A stretch of 64,000 nucleotides of DNA from Microbacterium maritypicum (GTDB lineage: Bacteria > Actinomycetota > Actinomycetes > Actinomycetales > Microbacteriaceae). Position numbers and translations under genes: made by a program. This document shows positions 36,689 to 46,312 of the stretch, in pieces. Numbering within the stretch: the first letter of the stretch is position 1; every line of letters starts with the position of its first letter. Below the pieces are notes generated by a model that worked only from the letters and a program-made list of their open reading frames with translations, did no database searches and was not told the origin of the DNA. The stretch covers positions 620,001-684,000 of the forward strand of contig NZ_WAAQ01000001.1 in assembly GCF_008868125.1 (NCBI RefSeq), read 5' to 3'.

Positions 36689-37732
36689 GTGTCTGAACGA
36701 TATTCCGACGACGCCGACTGGGCGACCGCCGCAGAGCAGTCCAGCGAGGAAGACGAAGCCCAGGAGGGCAACGTGCTCGCTGAGGAAGAGCTCTCGGTCA
36801 CCCCGGCTGAGCACGTCGCGGTCCACGTCGAAGGCGAGGACGGCGAAGAGGATGACACGGTTGACACCGACATCGACATCGACGACCCGGAGGCGGACGC
36901 GATCGTGAACGACGCTCTCAACCTGGACGAAGCGGCTGAGTCTGAGGCTGCCGCTGAGGTCCTCAACGAATCTGTGGCCGAAGAAGTCGCCGAGCTGGAT
37001 GCTGCGGCGGCCGAAGAGGTCACCCCGTACGACGGCCCCGAGCTCGGCGCCGATGACGTGCAGGGCGACGAGGACTCCTCGACGGACGAAGACGACGAGG
37101 ATGCCGAGGAAGACCCCTACGAGGCCTTCCGCATGGACCTCCGCATGCTCCCGGGCAAGTGGTACGTCATCCACTCCTACGCCGGTTTCGAGCGCAAGGT
37201 GAAGGCCAATATCGAGCAGCGCAAGTCGACGCTCGAGGTCGAGGACGAGATCTACCAGATCGAGGTCCCGATGGAAGACGTGGTCGAGATCAAGAACGGC
37301 CAGCGCAAGATGGTCACCCGCGTGCGCATCCCCGGCTACGTGCTGGTGCGCATGGAGCTCACGGAAGACACCTGGTCGGTCGTCCGCCACACCCCGGGCG
37401 TCACCGGCTTCGTGGGCAACGCCCACAACCCGACGCCGCTCCGCTTCGAAGAGGCCTTCAACATGCTGAAGTCGCTCGTCGAGGTCAAGGACGTCCCCAC
37501 GGCCAAGAACATCGCGTCGAAGGGCGGCCTCGCCGTCGCTCGTCCGCTCCCGGCCGAGGTCGACTTCGAGGTCGGCGAGACCATCACGATCAAGGAGGGC
37601 TCGTTCGCGGGTCTTCCCGGTTCGATCAGCGAGATCAAGCCCGAGAGCGGCAAGCTCACGGTGCTCGTCTCCCTCTTCGAGCGCGAGACCCCGGTCGAGC
37701 TGTCGTTCGACCAGGTCACCAAGATGATCTGA
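36689..37732 (+). CDS. nusG: Transcription termination/antitermination factor NusG with long acidic N-terminus
   Basis: This 347-residue NusG is twice the E. coli length. Residues 1-155 are a low-complexity acidic extension rich in Glu, Asp and Ala. The NGN domain follows ([20 protein letters not shown] from about 156, then [20 protein letters not shown]), and the KOW domain closes the protein ([16 protein letters not shown]). NusG binds RNA polymerase clamp helices and couples to ribosome or Rho. Such acidic extensions occur in actinobacteria, but this one is long. Start codon is GTG. Confidence 0.95.
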   Translation: MSERYSDDADWATAAEQSSEEDEAQEGNVLAEEELSVTPAEHVAVHVEGEDGEEDDTVDTDIDIDDPEADAIVNDALNLDEAAESEAAAEVLNESVAEEVAELDAAAAEEVTPYDGPELGADDVQGDEDSSTDEDDEDAEEDPYEAFRMDLRMLPGKWYVIHSYAGFERKVKANIEQRKSTLEVEDEIYQIEVPMEDVVEIKNGQRKMVTRVRIPGYVLVRMELTEDTWSVVRHTPGVTGFVGNAHNPTPLRFEEAFNMLKSLVEVKDVPTAKNIASKGGLAVARPLPAEVDFEVGETITIKEGSFAGLPGSISEIKPESGKLTVLVSLFERETPVELSFDQVTKMI

Positions 37733-37744
37733 CATCCCTTCTCA

Positions 37745-37780
37745 CGAGAACGGCCGTCCCTTTCGGGGCGGCCGTTCTCG
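37745..37780 (+). terminator. Terminator after nusG
   Basis: A perfect 12-bp stem CGAGAACGGCCG/CGGCCGTTCTCG has a further TCCC/GGGG pairing at the loop. It separates secE-nusG from the ribosomal protein pair. A -10-like TAGACT at 37844-37849, about 110 bases before rplK, probably belongs to a separate rplK promoter whose -35 box is not evident. Confidence 0.8.
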
Positions 37781-37960
37781 CGTCACCGCCGGCATCGCCC
37801 GCACACTCGGTGGCCTTCGGCGGCGAGTGGTCTCCCGATCGGGTAGACTTATGTGGTTTGTGCGGCGCTTCGGCGTGCGCACAGACGACCACGGTCCGGA
37901 AACGCCGGATCTGTGGGAGAAGCGGGTGCTCCGGCATCCGATTCGATGAAAGGAAAGAGA

Positions 37961-38392
37961 ATGGCACCGAAGAAGAAGGTGACCGGCCTGATCAAGCTTC
38001 AGATCAACGCCGGTGCAGCCAACCCGGCGCCGCCGATCGGCCCCGCGCTCGGTCAGCATGGCGTCAACATCATGGAGTTCTGCAAGGCGTACAACGCCGC
38101 GACCGAGTCGCAGCGCGGCAACGTCATCCCCGTGGAGATCACCGTCTACGAGGACCGCAGCTTCACGTTCGTCCTGAAGACCCCGCCTGCCGCGGAGCTC
38201 ATCAAGAAGGCCGCCGGCGTCCCCAAGGGCTCCGCGACTCCGCACACCGTCAAGGTCGCGAAGATCACCAAGGACCAGGTCCGCCAGATCGCCGAGACCA
38301 AGCAGGCTGACCTGAACGCCAACGACATCGAGGCCGCGATCTCGATCATCGCCGGCACCGCCCGTTCCATGGGCATCACGGTCGAGGGCTGA
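37961..38392 (+). CDS. rplK: 50S ribosomal protein L11
   Basis: This 143-residue protein has the universal segments [20 protein letters not shown] and [14 protein letters not shown]. It forms the GTPase-associated centre with L10 and L7/L12 and is the thiostrepton-site protein. ATG 37961 after AAGGAAAGAG gives the exact family length. L1 follows 11 bases later. The 180-base region from the nusG terminator to this start probably holds its promoter and leader. Confidence 0.98.
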
Positions 38393-38403
38393 GGAGAATA
38401 ATC

Positions 38404-39093
38404 ATGGCTACCAAGTCCAAGGCTTACAAGGCTGCCGCCGAGAAGATCGAGGCAGACCGTTTCTACACTCCGACCGAGGCCGTCGCGCTCGCGAAGGAGA
38501 CCGGATCGTCGAAGTTCGACTCGACCGTCGAGGTCGCGCTGAAGCTCGCCGTTGACCCTCGCAAGGCAGACCAGATGGTGCGCGGCACCGTCATCCTGCC
38601 CCACGGCACCGGTAAGACCGCCCGCGTCATCGTCTTCGCCACCGGCCCCGCGGCCGAGGCAGCGATCGCCGCAGGTGCAGATGAGGTCGGCGGCGCCGAG
38701 CTCATCCAGAAGGTCGCCGATGGCTGGACCAACTTCGACGCCGCCGTCTCCACCCCGGAGCTCATGGGCCAGGTCGGTCGTCTCGGAAAGGTGCTCGGAC
38801 CGCGTGGTCTGATGCCGAACCCGAAGACCGGCACCGTGACCCCGAACCCGGCCAAGGCCGTCGAGGAGATCAAGGGCGGAAAGATCGAGTTCCGCGTCGA
38901 CAAGCACGCCAACGTGCACTTCGTCGTCGGCAAGGCCTCCTTCACCGCCGAGCAGCTGAACGAGAACATCGGCGCAGCGCTCGAGGAGATCGTCCGCCTC
39001 AAGCCGTCGAGCTCGAAGGGCCGTTACATCCAGAAGGGTGCGGTGTCGACCACGTTCGGCCCCGGCATCCCGCTGGACGTCAACTCCATCTGA
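38404..39093 (+). CDS. rplA: 50S ribosomal protein L1
   Basis: This 229-residue L1 protein carries the diagnostic [19 protein letters not shown] and the [15 protein letters not shown] region. It binds 23S rRNA at the exit-site stalk and in many bacteria represses translation of its own L11-L1 message. It is co-transcribed with rplK and closed by a strong terminator 13 bases downstream. Confidence 0.98.
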   Translation: MATKSKAYKAAAEKIEADRFYTPTEAVALAKETGSSKFDSTVEVALKLAVDPRKADQMVRGTVILPHGTGKTARVIVFATGPAAEAAIAAGADEVGGAELIQKVADGWTNFDAAVSTPELMGQVGRLGKVLGPRGLMPNPKTGTVTPNPAKAVEEIKGGKIEFRVDKHANVHFVVGKASFTAEQLNENIGAALEEIVRLKPSSSKGRYIQKGAVSTTFGPGIPLDVNSI

Positions 39094-39106
39094 GTCTGAC
39101 TCGCAC

Positions 39107-39136
39107 AAACGCCCCCGGGTTCTCCCGGGGGCGTTT
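39107..39136 (+). terminator. Terminator of rplK-rplA
   Basis: A perfect 13-bp stem AAACGCCCCCGGG/CCCGGGGGCGTTT with a TTCT loop and T-rich exit makes a canonical intrinsic terminator. Confidence 0.9.
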
Positions 39137-39266
39137 CTGCGTCTTCCGAGCTCCTGCGAAACGAAACGTCATCGGATGCGGCGAACCGCCCCGTGCCACG
39201 TACTGTGGGGGAGTTCCCGCGACGGTCGCGTAAACTCGCACCGCGCTTCACACCCCAGGAGGGTTC

Positions 39267-40088
39267 ATGTCCCGTCGTCTCATCGCCGTCACCGCACTCG
39301 TCGTCGCCGCCGCGGCTCTGACCGCCTGCAGCGGGTCGAGCACATCTGAGAGCACTGCGGGCAGCGGCGAGAGCTCCGCGAGCTCGGAGTTCGGGCTCGC
39401 GAAGGACGGCACGCTCACGGTCGGGACCGAGGGTGCCTACCGTCCCTTCAGCTTCCACGGCGACAACGGCGCCGGCGAGCTGACCGGATACGACGTGGAG
39501 ATCATCGAAGCCATCGCCGACAAGCTCGGCCTCGAGGTGAAGTTCGAAGAGACCCAGTGGGACGCGATCTTCGCGGGCCTCGACGCGGGTCGGTTCGACG
39601 TGATCGCCAATCAGGTCACGATCAACGACGAGCGCGAGGCGAAGTACCTCTTCAGCACGCCGTACACCGTCTCTCCCGGCGTGATCGTCGTGGCCGAGGA
39701 CGATGACACGATCTCGTCGTTCGCCGACCTCGACGGCAAGACCACCGCGCAGTCGCTCACGAGCAACTGGAACGACCTCGCCGCCGAGTCGGGCGCCACG
39801 GTCGAGGGTGTCGAGGGCTGGGCGCAGGCCGTCGAGCTCCTGCGCCAGGGACGGGTCGACGCCACCATCAACGACAAGCTCACGTTCCTCGACTACGAGA
39901 CGACCAACAGCCCGACCGGTCTGAAGATCGCGGCGGAGACCGATGAGGCGGGCGAGCAGGCATTCGCCTTCGCGAAGGACAAGGAAGCCCTCGTCACGGC
40001 GGTCGACGCCGCGCTCGACGAGTTGCGCGCGGATGGCACGCTGGCCGAGATCAGCAAGAAGTACTTCGGCGAAGACGTCTCCCAGTAG
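39267..40088 (+). CDS. Polar amino-acid ABC importer, substrate-binding lipoprotein
   Basis: This 273-residue lipoprotein has lipobox LTAC with Cys21, a Ser/Glu-rich linker, then a family 3 solute-binding domain: LTVGTEGAYRPFSFHGDNG, LTGYDVEIIEAIADKLGL, ETQWDAIFAGLDAGRFDVI and the C-terminal LRADGTLAEISKKYFGEDVS. The TQWDAIFAGLDAGRFDVIANQ form resembles cystine binders, but the ligand is not certain. ATG 39267 follows AGGAGG. The permease gene begins four bases after its stop. Confidence 0.9.
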   Translation: MSRRLIAVTALVVAAAALTACSGSSTSESTAGSGESSASSEFGLAKDGTLTVGTEGAYRPFSFHGDNGAGELTGYDVEIIEAIADKLGLEVKFEETQWDAIFAGLDAGRFDVIANQVTINDEREAKYLFSTPYTVSPGVIVVAEDDDTISSFADLDGKTTAQSLTSNWNDLAAESGATVEGVEGWAQAVELLRQGRVDATINDKLTFLDYETTNSPTGLKIAAETDEAGEQAFAFAKDKEALVTAVDAALDELRADGTLAEISKKYFGEDVSQ

Positions 40089-40091
40089 CCG

Positions 40092-40757
40092 ATGGAGAGT
40101 TCCTGGCAGCTGTTCCTGGACGCGCTCGGGCCGATCGCCTGGGCGGGTCTGACGGCGACGGTGCCGCTCGCGCTGGCGTCGTTCGCCCTGGGGCTGCTCA
40201 TCGCCGTCGGCATCGCTCTGATGCGGATCTCGGTGAACCCGATCCTCTCGGGCGTCGCTCGGTTCTACATCTCCGTGATCCGCGGGACGCCGCTGCTGGT
40301 GCAGCTGTTCGTGATCTTCTACGGCATGCCGTCGATCGGGATCACGATCGACCCGTGGCCGAGTGCGATCATCGCGCTGTCGCTCAACGTCGGCGGTTAC
40401 GGTGCCGAGGTCGTCCGCGCCGCCATCCTCTCGGTCCCGCAGGGGCAGTGGGAGGCCGCGTACACGGTGGGCATGAACCGCACCCGCACGCTCACCCGCA
40501 TCATCCTGCCGCAGGCGGCGCGCGTGTCGGTTCCCCCGCTGTCGAACACGTTCATCTCGCTGGTGAAGGACACCTCTCTCACGTCGCTGATCCTCGTGAC
40601 CGAACTGTTCAAGGTGGCGCAGCAGATCGCCTCGACCACCTACGAGTTCATGGTGCTCTACCTCGCCGCCGCGCTGGTCTACTGGGTGTTCTGCCTGGTG
40701 CTGTCGTTCGGCCAGAGCGCTCTCGAGAGGAGGCTCGACAGCCGTGTCGCGCACTGA
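40092..40757 (+). CDS. Polar amino-acid ABC importer, permease
   Basis: This 221-residue His/Glu/Gln-type permease has about five helices. The [16 protein letters not shown] motif ([20 protein letters not shown]) and [22 protein letters not shown], the EAA coupling loop, identify the family. It should homodimerise with two copies of the ATPase encoded next, whose GTG start lies 14 bases inside this gene. Confidence 0.93.
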   Translation: MESSWQLFLDALGPIAWAGLTATVPLALASFALGLLIAVGIALMRISVNPILSGVARFYISVIRGTPLLVQLFVIFYGMPSIGITIDPWPSAIIALSLNVGGYGAEVVRAAILSVPQGQWEAAYTVGMNRTRTLTRIILPQAARVSVPPLSNTFISLVKDTSLTSLILVTELFKVAQQIASTTYEFMVLYLAAALVYWVFCLVLSFGQSALERRLDSRVAH

Positions 40758-41547
40758 CAACACTTCAGAGGCTCTGCTCACCGCCCGTGGCCTGCGCAAG
40801 AGCTTCGGCGACAACGAGGTGCTCCGCGGCATCGACCTGACGCTGCACCGCGGCGAGGTCGTCGTGCTCATCGGCCCCAGCGGTTCGGGAAAGACCACCG
40901 TGCTGCGTGCTCTCAACGGCCTCGAGACGCCGGATGTCGGCACCATCGTCGTCGACGGCGGCCCCGAGATCGACTTCGCCCCGGAGGCGAAGCCCTCGCC
41001 CCGCGTGCAGAAGCAGAAGCGGCTCGCGCTGCGCGACCGCTCGGCGATGGTGTTCCAGCACCACAACCTCTTCCCGCACCTCACCGTCCTCGAGAACGTC
41101 ATCGAAGGGCCGTGGCGGGTTCAGGGTCGACCGAAGGCCGAGGTCGTGGCCGAGGCACTCGCGCTGCTCGATCGCGTAGGTCTGGCCGACAAGGCCGATG
41201 CGCGTCCGCATCAGCTCTCGGGCGGGCAGCAGCAGCGTGTCGGCATCGTGCGCGCGCTCGCTCTCAAGCCCGATCTGCTGCTGTTCGACGAGCCGACCAG
41301 TGCGCTCGATCCCGAGCTGGTGGGGGAGGTGCTGCTCGTCATCAAAGAGCTCGCCGACGAGAACTGGACCATGGCGGTCGTCACCCACGAGCTGAGCTTC
41401 GCGCGCGAAGCCGCGGATCATGTGCTGTTCATGGACGGCGGCGTGGTGGTCGAGCAGGGGCCGCCGGCCGCGCTCTTCAGCGCCCCGCAGCATGAGCGCA
41501 CGCAGCGATTCCTCACCCGCATCATGCGTCCGCTCGACGGCGCCTGA
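40744..41547 (+). CDS. Polar amino-acid ABC importer, ATP-binding protein
   Basis: This 267-residue ATPase has Walker [10 protein letters not shown] (44-52), Q-loop [17 protein letters not shown], signature [15 protein letters not shown], Walker [20 protein letters not shown] and switch [14 protein letters not shown], as in GlnQ/TcyC-type subunits. It overlaps the permease gene by 14 bases. An insertion of about 20 residues, rich in Pro and Lys ([19 protein letters not shown]), sits before the Q-loop; similar insertions occur in TcyN/YecC-like proteins, which agrees with a cystine importer. Confidence 0.93.
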   Translation: MSRTDNTSEALLTARGLRKSFGDNEVLRGIDLTLHRGEVVVLIGPSGSGKTTVLRALNGLETPDVGTIVVDGGPEIDFAPEAKPSPRVQKQKRLALRDRSAMVFQHHNLFPHLTVLENVIEGPWRVQGRPKAEVVAEALALLDRVGLADKADARPHQLSGGQQQRVGIVRALALKPDLLLFDEPTSALDPELVGEVLLVIKELADENWTMAVVTHELSFAREAADHVLFMDGGVVVEQGPPAALFSAPQHERTQRFLTRIMRPLDGA

Positions 41548-41595
41548 ATCCCGCGGACCCTCGCCCCGCGCGCGGATCGGTGGCAGGATGCCCTC

Positions 41596-41952
41596 GTGGG
41601 AACCATCGACGACTACCTCGCAGACCTCGCCGCCGCTGATCGTGACGTGATCGATCGTGTCTATGCCGTCGCGCGCCGAGAGGCGCCGGATGCGGAGCAG
41701 GGCAAGGGGTATGGCATGCCCGCGCTCGTGCACGGCGGCAAGCCGTTGCTCTCGGTGATGCGCGCCAAGAAGCACATCGGGATCTACCCGTTCAGCCCGG
41801 ATGCCGTCGCCGCTGTCGCAGACGTTCTCGACGGGTATCCCGGGGTCAGCGTCGACAAGGGGACCATCCGGTTCCAGCCCGAGCACCCGATTCCGAGCGA
41901 GGTCCTCGAACGCCTCGTCCGTGCCCGGCTCGCCCAGATCGACGGCGCCTGA
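41596..41952 (+). CDS. DUF1801/YdhG-like protein
   Basis: This 118-residue protein of the DUF1801 (YdhG/iron-chaperone-like fold) group has GTIDDYLADLAAADRDVIDR, a central GKGYGMPALVHGGKPLLSV and GIYPFSPDAVAAV, and ends with the family's IRFQPEHPIP and LVRARLAQID. A role like that of frataxin has been suggested for relatives, but the function here is unknown. GTG start 41596. It converges with the LysE exporter with six bases between stops. Confidence 0.8.
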   Translation: MGTIDDYLADLAAADRDVIDRVYAVARREAPDAEQGKGYGMPALVHGGKPLLSVMRAKKHIGIYPFSPDAVAAVADVLDGYPGVSVDKGTIRFQPEHPIPSEVLERLVRARLAQIDGA

Positions 41953-41958
41953 AGCCGA

Positions 41959-42621
41959 TCAGCCCCCCAGGACGGGTAGCACGAGGCTGATCGCGATCGT
42001 GATCATGACCACCGCGATCACGGCGTCGAGGATGCGCCACGACCGCGGCGTGCGCAGCCAGCGTCCGAGGTAGCGCGCCCCGAACCCCAGCGCGGTGAAC
42101 CACAGGAGGCTGGCGGCCATCGCTCCGGCCGCGAACAGCCAGCGCTCGTCGCCGTGCGTGGCCGCGATGGACCCGAGCATCAGCACGGTGTCGAGGTACA
42201 CGTGCGGGTTGAGCCAGGTGAGGGCGAGGGTGGTCAGGATCACGGGGGCCAGCCGGCTGCGGGTGAGAGTCGCGCTCGCGCCACCGGTCGCGCGGGAACC
42301 GGGGGACGCGGCATCCGTCGCGTCGACCTCGAGCTCCTCGCCCCCTCGCCAGGCGCGACGGGCGGCCAGCGCTCCGTAGGTCAGCAGGAACAGGGCCCCC
42401 GCCCAACGCGCGACCACGACCAGCCAGGGCGCGGCGGAGAGGACGAAGCCGAGTCCGGCGACTCCTGCGGCGATCAGGGCTGCATCGGAGAGGGCGCAGA
42501 TGATCACCACGGCGAGGACATGCTCGCGCCGGATCCCCTGACGAAGCACGAAGACGTTCTGCGCGCCGATCGCGACGATGAGGGAGAGGCCGAGTCCGAG
42601 GCCGGCGAGAGCGGTGAGCAT
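41959..42621 (-). CDS. LysE/ArgO family basic amino-acid exporter
   Basis: This 220-residue membrane protein has about six helices. The opening GLGLGLSLIVAIGAQNVFVL and the conserved TWLNPHVYLDTVLMLGSI are those of LysE/ArgO, which export lysine and arginine by proton antiport to prevent toxic build-up. The divergent LysR-type gene 70 bases away is the usual ArgP/LysG partner, so export is probably induced by intracellular basic amino acids. Confidence 0.92.
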   Translation of the reverse strand: MLTALAGLGLGLSLIVAIGAQNVFVLRQGIRREHVLAVVIICALSDAALIAAGVAGLGFVLSAAPWLVVVARWAGALFLLTYGALAARRAWRGGEELEVDATDAASPGSRATGGASATLTRSRLAPVILTTLALTWLNPHVYLDTVLMLGSIAATHGDERWLFAAGAMAASLLWFTALGFGARYLGRWLRTPRSWRILDAVIAVVMITIAISLVLPVLGG

Positions 42622-42691
42622 GGGTTCAGCCTAGGAATCGAGACGCATGAAGTGAAGCGAAGATTCCTATCGCACCATTAGCATCTCTAAT

Positions 42692-43582
42692 GTGCGCATC
42701 GATCCGGAACTCGCGACCACCCTCGCCGCGATCGTCGACGAGGGGACGCTGGATGCCGCGTCGAAGCGGCTGCAGATCACCCCTTCGGCAGTGAGTCAGC
42801 GGTTGAAGACTCTCGAGCAGCAGCTCGGTCGCATCCTGGTGGTGCGCACCAAGCCTGCACGGCTCACCGAGGCGGGGGAGGCCATCGTGCGTCTCGCCCG
42901 ACAGGTCGCGCTCCTGGAGCACGACGCGCTCGTCGGCGTCGGCATCGATGAAGCAGAGGGCAATCGGCGGATCACGATACCTCTCGCGGTGAACGCCGAC
43001 TCGATGGCTACGTGGTTCCTCGCCCCGCTGGCACGACTCTCCGCGCGACACGACATCGACTTCGGCCTGCATCGCGACGATCAGAACTTCACCGCCCGCC
43101 TGCTGGAATCGGGCACCGTGATGGCGGCTGTCACGAGTGAGGAGAGCGCCGTCTCCGGGTGCTCGGTGTCGCCTCTCGGCGTGCTCGAGTACCGGGCGAT
43201 GGCCGAGCCGGCATTCGCCGCGCGCTGGTTCCCGGAGGGAGCGACCGAGAGCGCCATGTCTGCGGCGCCGTTCGTCGACTTCGATCGCAGGGACACCCTG
43301 CAACACGAATGGCTCAGGGAGATGTCGGTGGCGCAGGAGGGAGTGCCCCGGCACTACGTCCCCGCATCCCACGACTATGCCCTCGCCGTCACGCTCGGCC
43401 TCGGCTGGGGGATGGTCCCGCTGCTCCAGGAATCGAGCGGGCTCGTTCCTCTGGGCGGACCGACCCTTCGCGTGCAGCTGTTCTGGCAGCAGTGGAACCT
43501 GCGCTCGGAGCTGCTCGACACCATCGCCGCGGAGATCGCTGCCGAGGCGCGACGGGTTCTCGGCGGCGCCCCGGCCCGCTGA
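42692..43582 (+). CDS. LysR family regulator of the LysE exporter (LysG/ArgP)
   Basis: This 296-residue LysR-type regulator has an HTH at 5-60 (LATTLAAIVDEGTLDAASKR, ITPSAVSQRLKTLEQQLGR) and a C-terminal effector domain with typical ArgP segments (AVNADSMATWFLAPL, DFGLHRDDQNFTARLLESG, LGLGWGMVPLLQ). It is divergent from the LysE gene and should activate it on lysine or arginine binding. The start is GTG 42692 with no clear Shine-Dalgarno sequence; the message may be nearly leaderless. Confidence 0.9.
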   Translation: MRIDPELATTLAAIVDEGTLDAASKRLQITPSAVSQRLKTLEQQLGRILVVRTKPARLTEAGEAIVRLARQVALLEHDALVGVGIDEAEGNRRITIPLAVNADSMATWFLAPLARLSARHDIDFGLHRDDQNFTARLLESGTVMAAVTSEESAVSGCSVSPLGVLEYRAMAEPAFAARWFPEGATESAMSAAPFVDFDRRDTLQHEWLREMSVAQEGVPRHYVPASHDYALAVTLGLGWGMVPLLQESSGLVPLGGPTLRVQLFWQQWNLRSELLDTIAAEIAAEARRVLGGAPAR

Positions 43583-43726
43583 TCGCGATAGGGCCCGGCG
43601 GACAGTGAGTCGATTCTGCGCGGGATGATCGAATCTCGTGCGCGAAATCGCCTTGTTCTGCGGGTGAGGCGATGAGAGGATGGCGCAAACGCGCAGATGC
43701 GAGGTCGTTGAGGGGCGACCGGAACA

Positions 43727-43755
43727 CAGGCATTCGCGTGGCTCACGAATTCCTG
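43727..43755 (+). promoter_or_regulatory. Hairpin in the leader of the surface-protein cassette
   Basis: CAGGCATTCG (43727-43736) pairs with CGAATTCCTG (43746-43755), one mismatch, and ends two bases before the GGGGGAAG ribosome site of the first cassette gene. It could restrain translation. The rest of 43583-43726 shows no gene or clear promoter. Confidence 0.35.
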
Positions 43756-43768
43756 AGGGGGAAGCGAC

Positions 43769-44389
43769 ATGGCAACCAAGGCAACCCAGCGCAAGGTGCT
43801 GGCGGTACTGGCGGGCGGGCTCGTTCTCGGCGTCGGCACCGCCGTGACGCTCGCGGCCTGGAACGACTCCGAGTTCGCGAACGGCACGTTCACCGCCGGC
43901 GCGTTCAATCTGCAGGGCTCTACCGACGGCACCGCGTATGCCGATCACAACTCGGCCGGCAGCGCGGCGACTCTCGCGTTCACCCTGCCGGCCGGACTCG
44001 TGGGCAACATGTCGCCGAACAGCTCGGTCTATGCCGGGTTCTGGGTGCGTCTCGCAGCCGGCACCACCAGCGGCGCCGATCTCGTCGCCGATGGCACCAC
44101 GGCCGATGCCGCGGCCACGTCGAACTCCGACCACCTGTCGTACTCGATCTATCAGTTGGCGCCGGGAGCGACCTGTGATGCGGCATCCGCGACAGGAACA
44201 CCGGTGGCGACCGGGACGACACTCGACCTCCAGACCGGCGTCACCACCGTGCCGCTCACCGCGGGGGCGACCTCCACGGATCCGGGGACGGCCGTGCAGC
44301 TGTGCTTCAAAGTGACGGCGGACGCCGCGCTCGAACCGAGCCTGGTGACCAACGCCACCTGGAAGTTCACGGCCACGTCGACGAACTGA
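43769..44389 (+). CDS. Secreted protein with SipW-dependent-type signal peptide (1)
   Basis: This 206-residue exported protein begins with a basic segment and a hydrophobic core (KVLAVLAGGLVLGVGTAVTL) followed by AAWNDSEFANGTFTAG, the hallmark of the alternate signal peptides cleaved by SipW-type peptidases. The mature part is Thr/Ala/Gly-rich and mostly beta, with two late cysteines (CDAASA, LCFKV). TasA and camelysin matrix proteins share this N-terminal pattern. A signal peptidase of the matching class lies two genes downstream. Its function in a surface fibre or matrix is inferred. Confidence 0.75.
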   Translation: MATKATQRKVLAVLAGGLVLGVGTAVTLAAWNDSEFANGTFTAGAFNLQGSTDGTAYADHNSAGSAATLAFTLPAGLVGNMSPNSSVYAGFWVRLAAGTTSGADLVADGTTADAAATSNSDHLSYSIYQLAPGATCDAASATGTPVATGTTLDLQTGVTTVPLTAGATSTDPGTAVQLCFKVTADAALEPSLVTNATWKFTATSTN

Positions 44390-44396
44390 GCATGTG

Positions 44397-45014
44397 ATGA
44401 TCACCCGCAGAGAAGTGCGGGAGAGGCGGCGGCTGCGCTCTCGTCGACTGCGAGCGGTCCTCGCGGGAGGGGTCGTGCTCGGCATCGGCGTCGCCGCCAC
44501 GCTTGCCGCCTGGAACGACTCCGAATACGGATCCGCCAGCTTCACGGCCGGGAAGTTCGACATCGTGGGTGCGGTCGACGGAGCCACGTTCTCGAACCAC
44601 GCGACCGCGGGCACAGCCGCGACGCTGAACTTCCAGCTCGTTCCGACCGCGATGGCACCGGGCAACTCCACCTATGCGCTGTTCAGCGTGAAGACTGCGA
44701 ATCCGTCGGTGGCGGGAACCGTGCAACTGATCGCGGGAACACCGACAGGCACCGGGCTCGCGGCGCATCTCACCTACGGCGTGCGCACGATCACCGGAAC
44801 CACCTGCAACTCGACCACGTATGCGGCCGGGACCGCGGTCGTGGCGGATGGTTCGGCCCTCACCGCAGGAGGCGCCACGACCCAGGCCGTGACCGCGAAC
44901 GGGGCCACCCCGGTCAACTACTGCTTCGCGGTGACGCTTCCGCTCGCCGCTCCGAACGCGGCACAGGGGCTGACGATGACGCAGACCTGGCAGTTCCTCG
45001 GGACGTCGTCGTAG
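44397..45014 (+). CDS. Secreted protein with SipW-dependent-type signal peptide (2)
   Basis: This 205-residue protein has the same plan as its neighbour: a very basic start (REVRERRRLRSRRLRAVLAG), hydrophobic core, then AAWNDSEYGSASFTAGKFDI. The mature beta-rich part carries a cysteine pair (TTCNST, NYCFAV) and ends WQFLGTSS, echoing WKFTATSTN in the first protein, so the two are paralogues. GTG 44394 or ATG 44397 could start it; I use the ATG. It begins seven bases after the previous stop. Confidence 0.75.
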   Translation: MITRREVRERRRLRSRRLRAVLAGGVVLGIGVAATLAAWNDSEYGSASFTAGKFDIVGAVDGATFSNHATAGTAATLNFQLVPTAMAPGNSTYALFSVKTANPSVAGTVQLIAGTPTGTGLAAHLTYGVRTITGTTCNSTTYAAGTAVVADGSALTAGGATTQAVTANGATPVNYCFAVTLPLAAPNAAQGLTMTQTWQFLGTSS

Positions 45015-45059
45015 TCGCAGCAGCAGCAGCGAGAGAAGGCGCACGGAGAGGAGGACGAG

Positions 45060-45677
45060 ATGACGACCCCGACGACACGGCGGAGCCTGCGTGAGGCGGC
45101 CCCGTTCCCCGCCCCGGCGGATCCGCACCCGACCGCCGAACACGTGCGCACCCGGCTCCGCCCCGGGCGGCTGATCGGCGACGTGCTGCTCTGGATCGCC
45201 GCGGTGGCCGGTACGGTGTGCATCCTGCTCGTCGTGCTCGCATTCACCGCACAGATCACGCTCATCATGTTCCGCACCGGTTCGATGTCGCCGACCATCC
45301 CGGCAGGATCCGTGGCCGTGGTGCAGCGCATCCCCGCGGCCGAGATCGGGGTCGGGGACGTGGTGACGGTCGATCGTCCTGGCGAGCTGCCGGTGACGCA
45401 TCGCATCACCACGATCACGCCGGGACCGAGCGCTCAGGAGCGGGTGATCACGATGCGCGGCGACGCGAATGCCGCAGATGATCCGTTCCCCTACACGGTG
45501 TCGTCGGTGCGGAAGGTGCTGTTCTCCGTTCCCGGGATCGCGCTGATCGTCGCCGGGATGGGCGAACCGATCGTGTTGGGAGCGCTGACGGTCGCCGCGA
45601 CCTCCCTGGTGGTGTGGGCGTTCTGGCCGCGTGGACAGCGTCGGTCCGCTCACGATCCTGACGGGAGCGGACCATGA
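45060..45677 (+). CDS. Signal peptidase I, SipW/ER type
   Basis: This 205-residue membrane peptidase has one helix near 38-70 and then the catalytic block TGSMSPTIPAGSVAVVQR, with nucleophile Ser75, and VTHRITTI, in which His114 stands where ordinary bacterial enzymes have Lys. The Ser-His form defines the SipW/archaeal/ER class, which processes SipW-dependent signal peptides. A C-terminal second helix is present (VLGALTVAATSLVVWAF). It lies among three candidate substrates, and GGAGAGGAGG precedes the start. Its stop overlaps the next ATG (ATGA). Confidence 0.9.
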   Translation: MTTPTTRRSLREAAPFPAPADPHPTAEHVRTRLRPGRLIGDVLLWIAAVAGTVCILLVVLAFTAQITLIMFRTGSMSPTIPAGSVAVVQRIPAAEIGVGDVVTVDRPGELPVTHRITTITPGPSAQERVITMRGDANAADDPFPYTVSSVRKVLFSVPGIALIVAGMGEPIVLGALTVAATSLVVWAFWPRGQRRSAHDPDGSGP

Positions 45678-46312
45678 GGCGCGCGGTCGCTGTCGTGTTG
45701 CTCGCGGTCCTCGCGATCGCGATGCCGACCGCTGCATGGGCGGCGCCGACGACGCAGGTCATCCAGGGCTCGATCCTCCGTCTCGTCTCGGTCGCCGACT
45801 GGGCGGCGGCCGGCAGGCTGCTGCCAGGGCAGCCGGTGGAATGGGACATCGCGGTGAGCGCCGATGCCCCGGATCCGGGAGTCGTGCGGATCGCCGTCAG
45901 CGCGACGGGTGAGGCGCAGCTGCTCCTCGACGTCTCGACGTGCCCCGAGGCCTGGACCGAGACAGGATGCCCTGGTGGTGCGACCGCGCTGCGCGTGGGC
46001 TGGAGCATCCCGCGCGACGGGGTCGAGGTTCCGCTCACGCAGATGGCGGACACCGAGACGGCCCACCTCCGTCTCTCGATCGTCCTCGATCCCTCCGGGG
46101 GCTCGGGTGCCGGCAGCACCGATGTCCGCGTGCACGCGCAGGGGGCAGGCGAGACCGTGATCGCGGGGTCCGGTGGCGGGCTCGCGACGACTGGACTGCC
46201 ACCGGGAGCCGCGAGTGCCGTCGTGGTCGGAGCGGCGCTCGCGGTGTCGGGTGCGGTGCTCGCGGTCCGCCGTCGCAGAGGCGCGGTGCCCGAGGAGGGG
46301 AGGAGGACATGA
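45674..46312 (+). CDS. Cell-wall-anchored protein with LAxTG sorting signal
   Basis: This 212-residue exported protein has a signal peptide with likely cleavage after AWA (residues 21-23), a beta-rich middle with a Cys pair (STCPEAW, TGCPGG), and a C-terminal sorting signal: LATTG at 170-174, a hydrophobic helix (AVVVGAALAVSGAVLA) and RRRRG. LAxTG is the class E sortase motif of high-GC Gram-positives; no sortase gene is in the window. It overlaps the peptidase gene and the next gene by four bases each, so it is part of the cassette and may anchor the fibre. Confidence 0.75.
   Translation: MRRAVAVVLLAVLAIAMPTAAWAAPTTQVIQGSILRLVSVADWAAAGRLLPGQPVEWDIAVSADAPDPGVVRIAVSATGEAQLLLDVSTCPEAWTETGCPGGATALRVGWSIPRDGVEVPLTQMADTETAHLRLSIVLDPSGGSGAGSTDVRVHAQGAGETVIAGSGGGLATTGLPPGAASAVVVGAALAVSGAVLAVRRRRGAVPEEGRRT

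Noticed and set aside
36838..37000. Acidic part of nusG as a fused foreign domain
   Set aside because: It is low-complexity with the same codon style as the rest of the gene and similar extensions are known in actinobacterial NusG.
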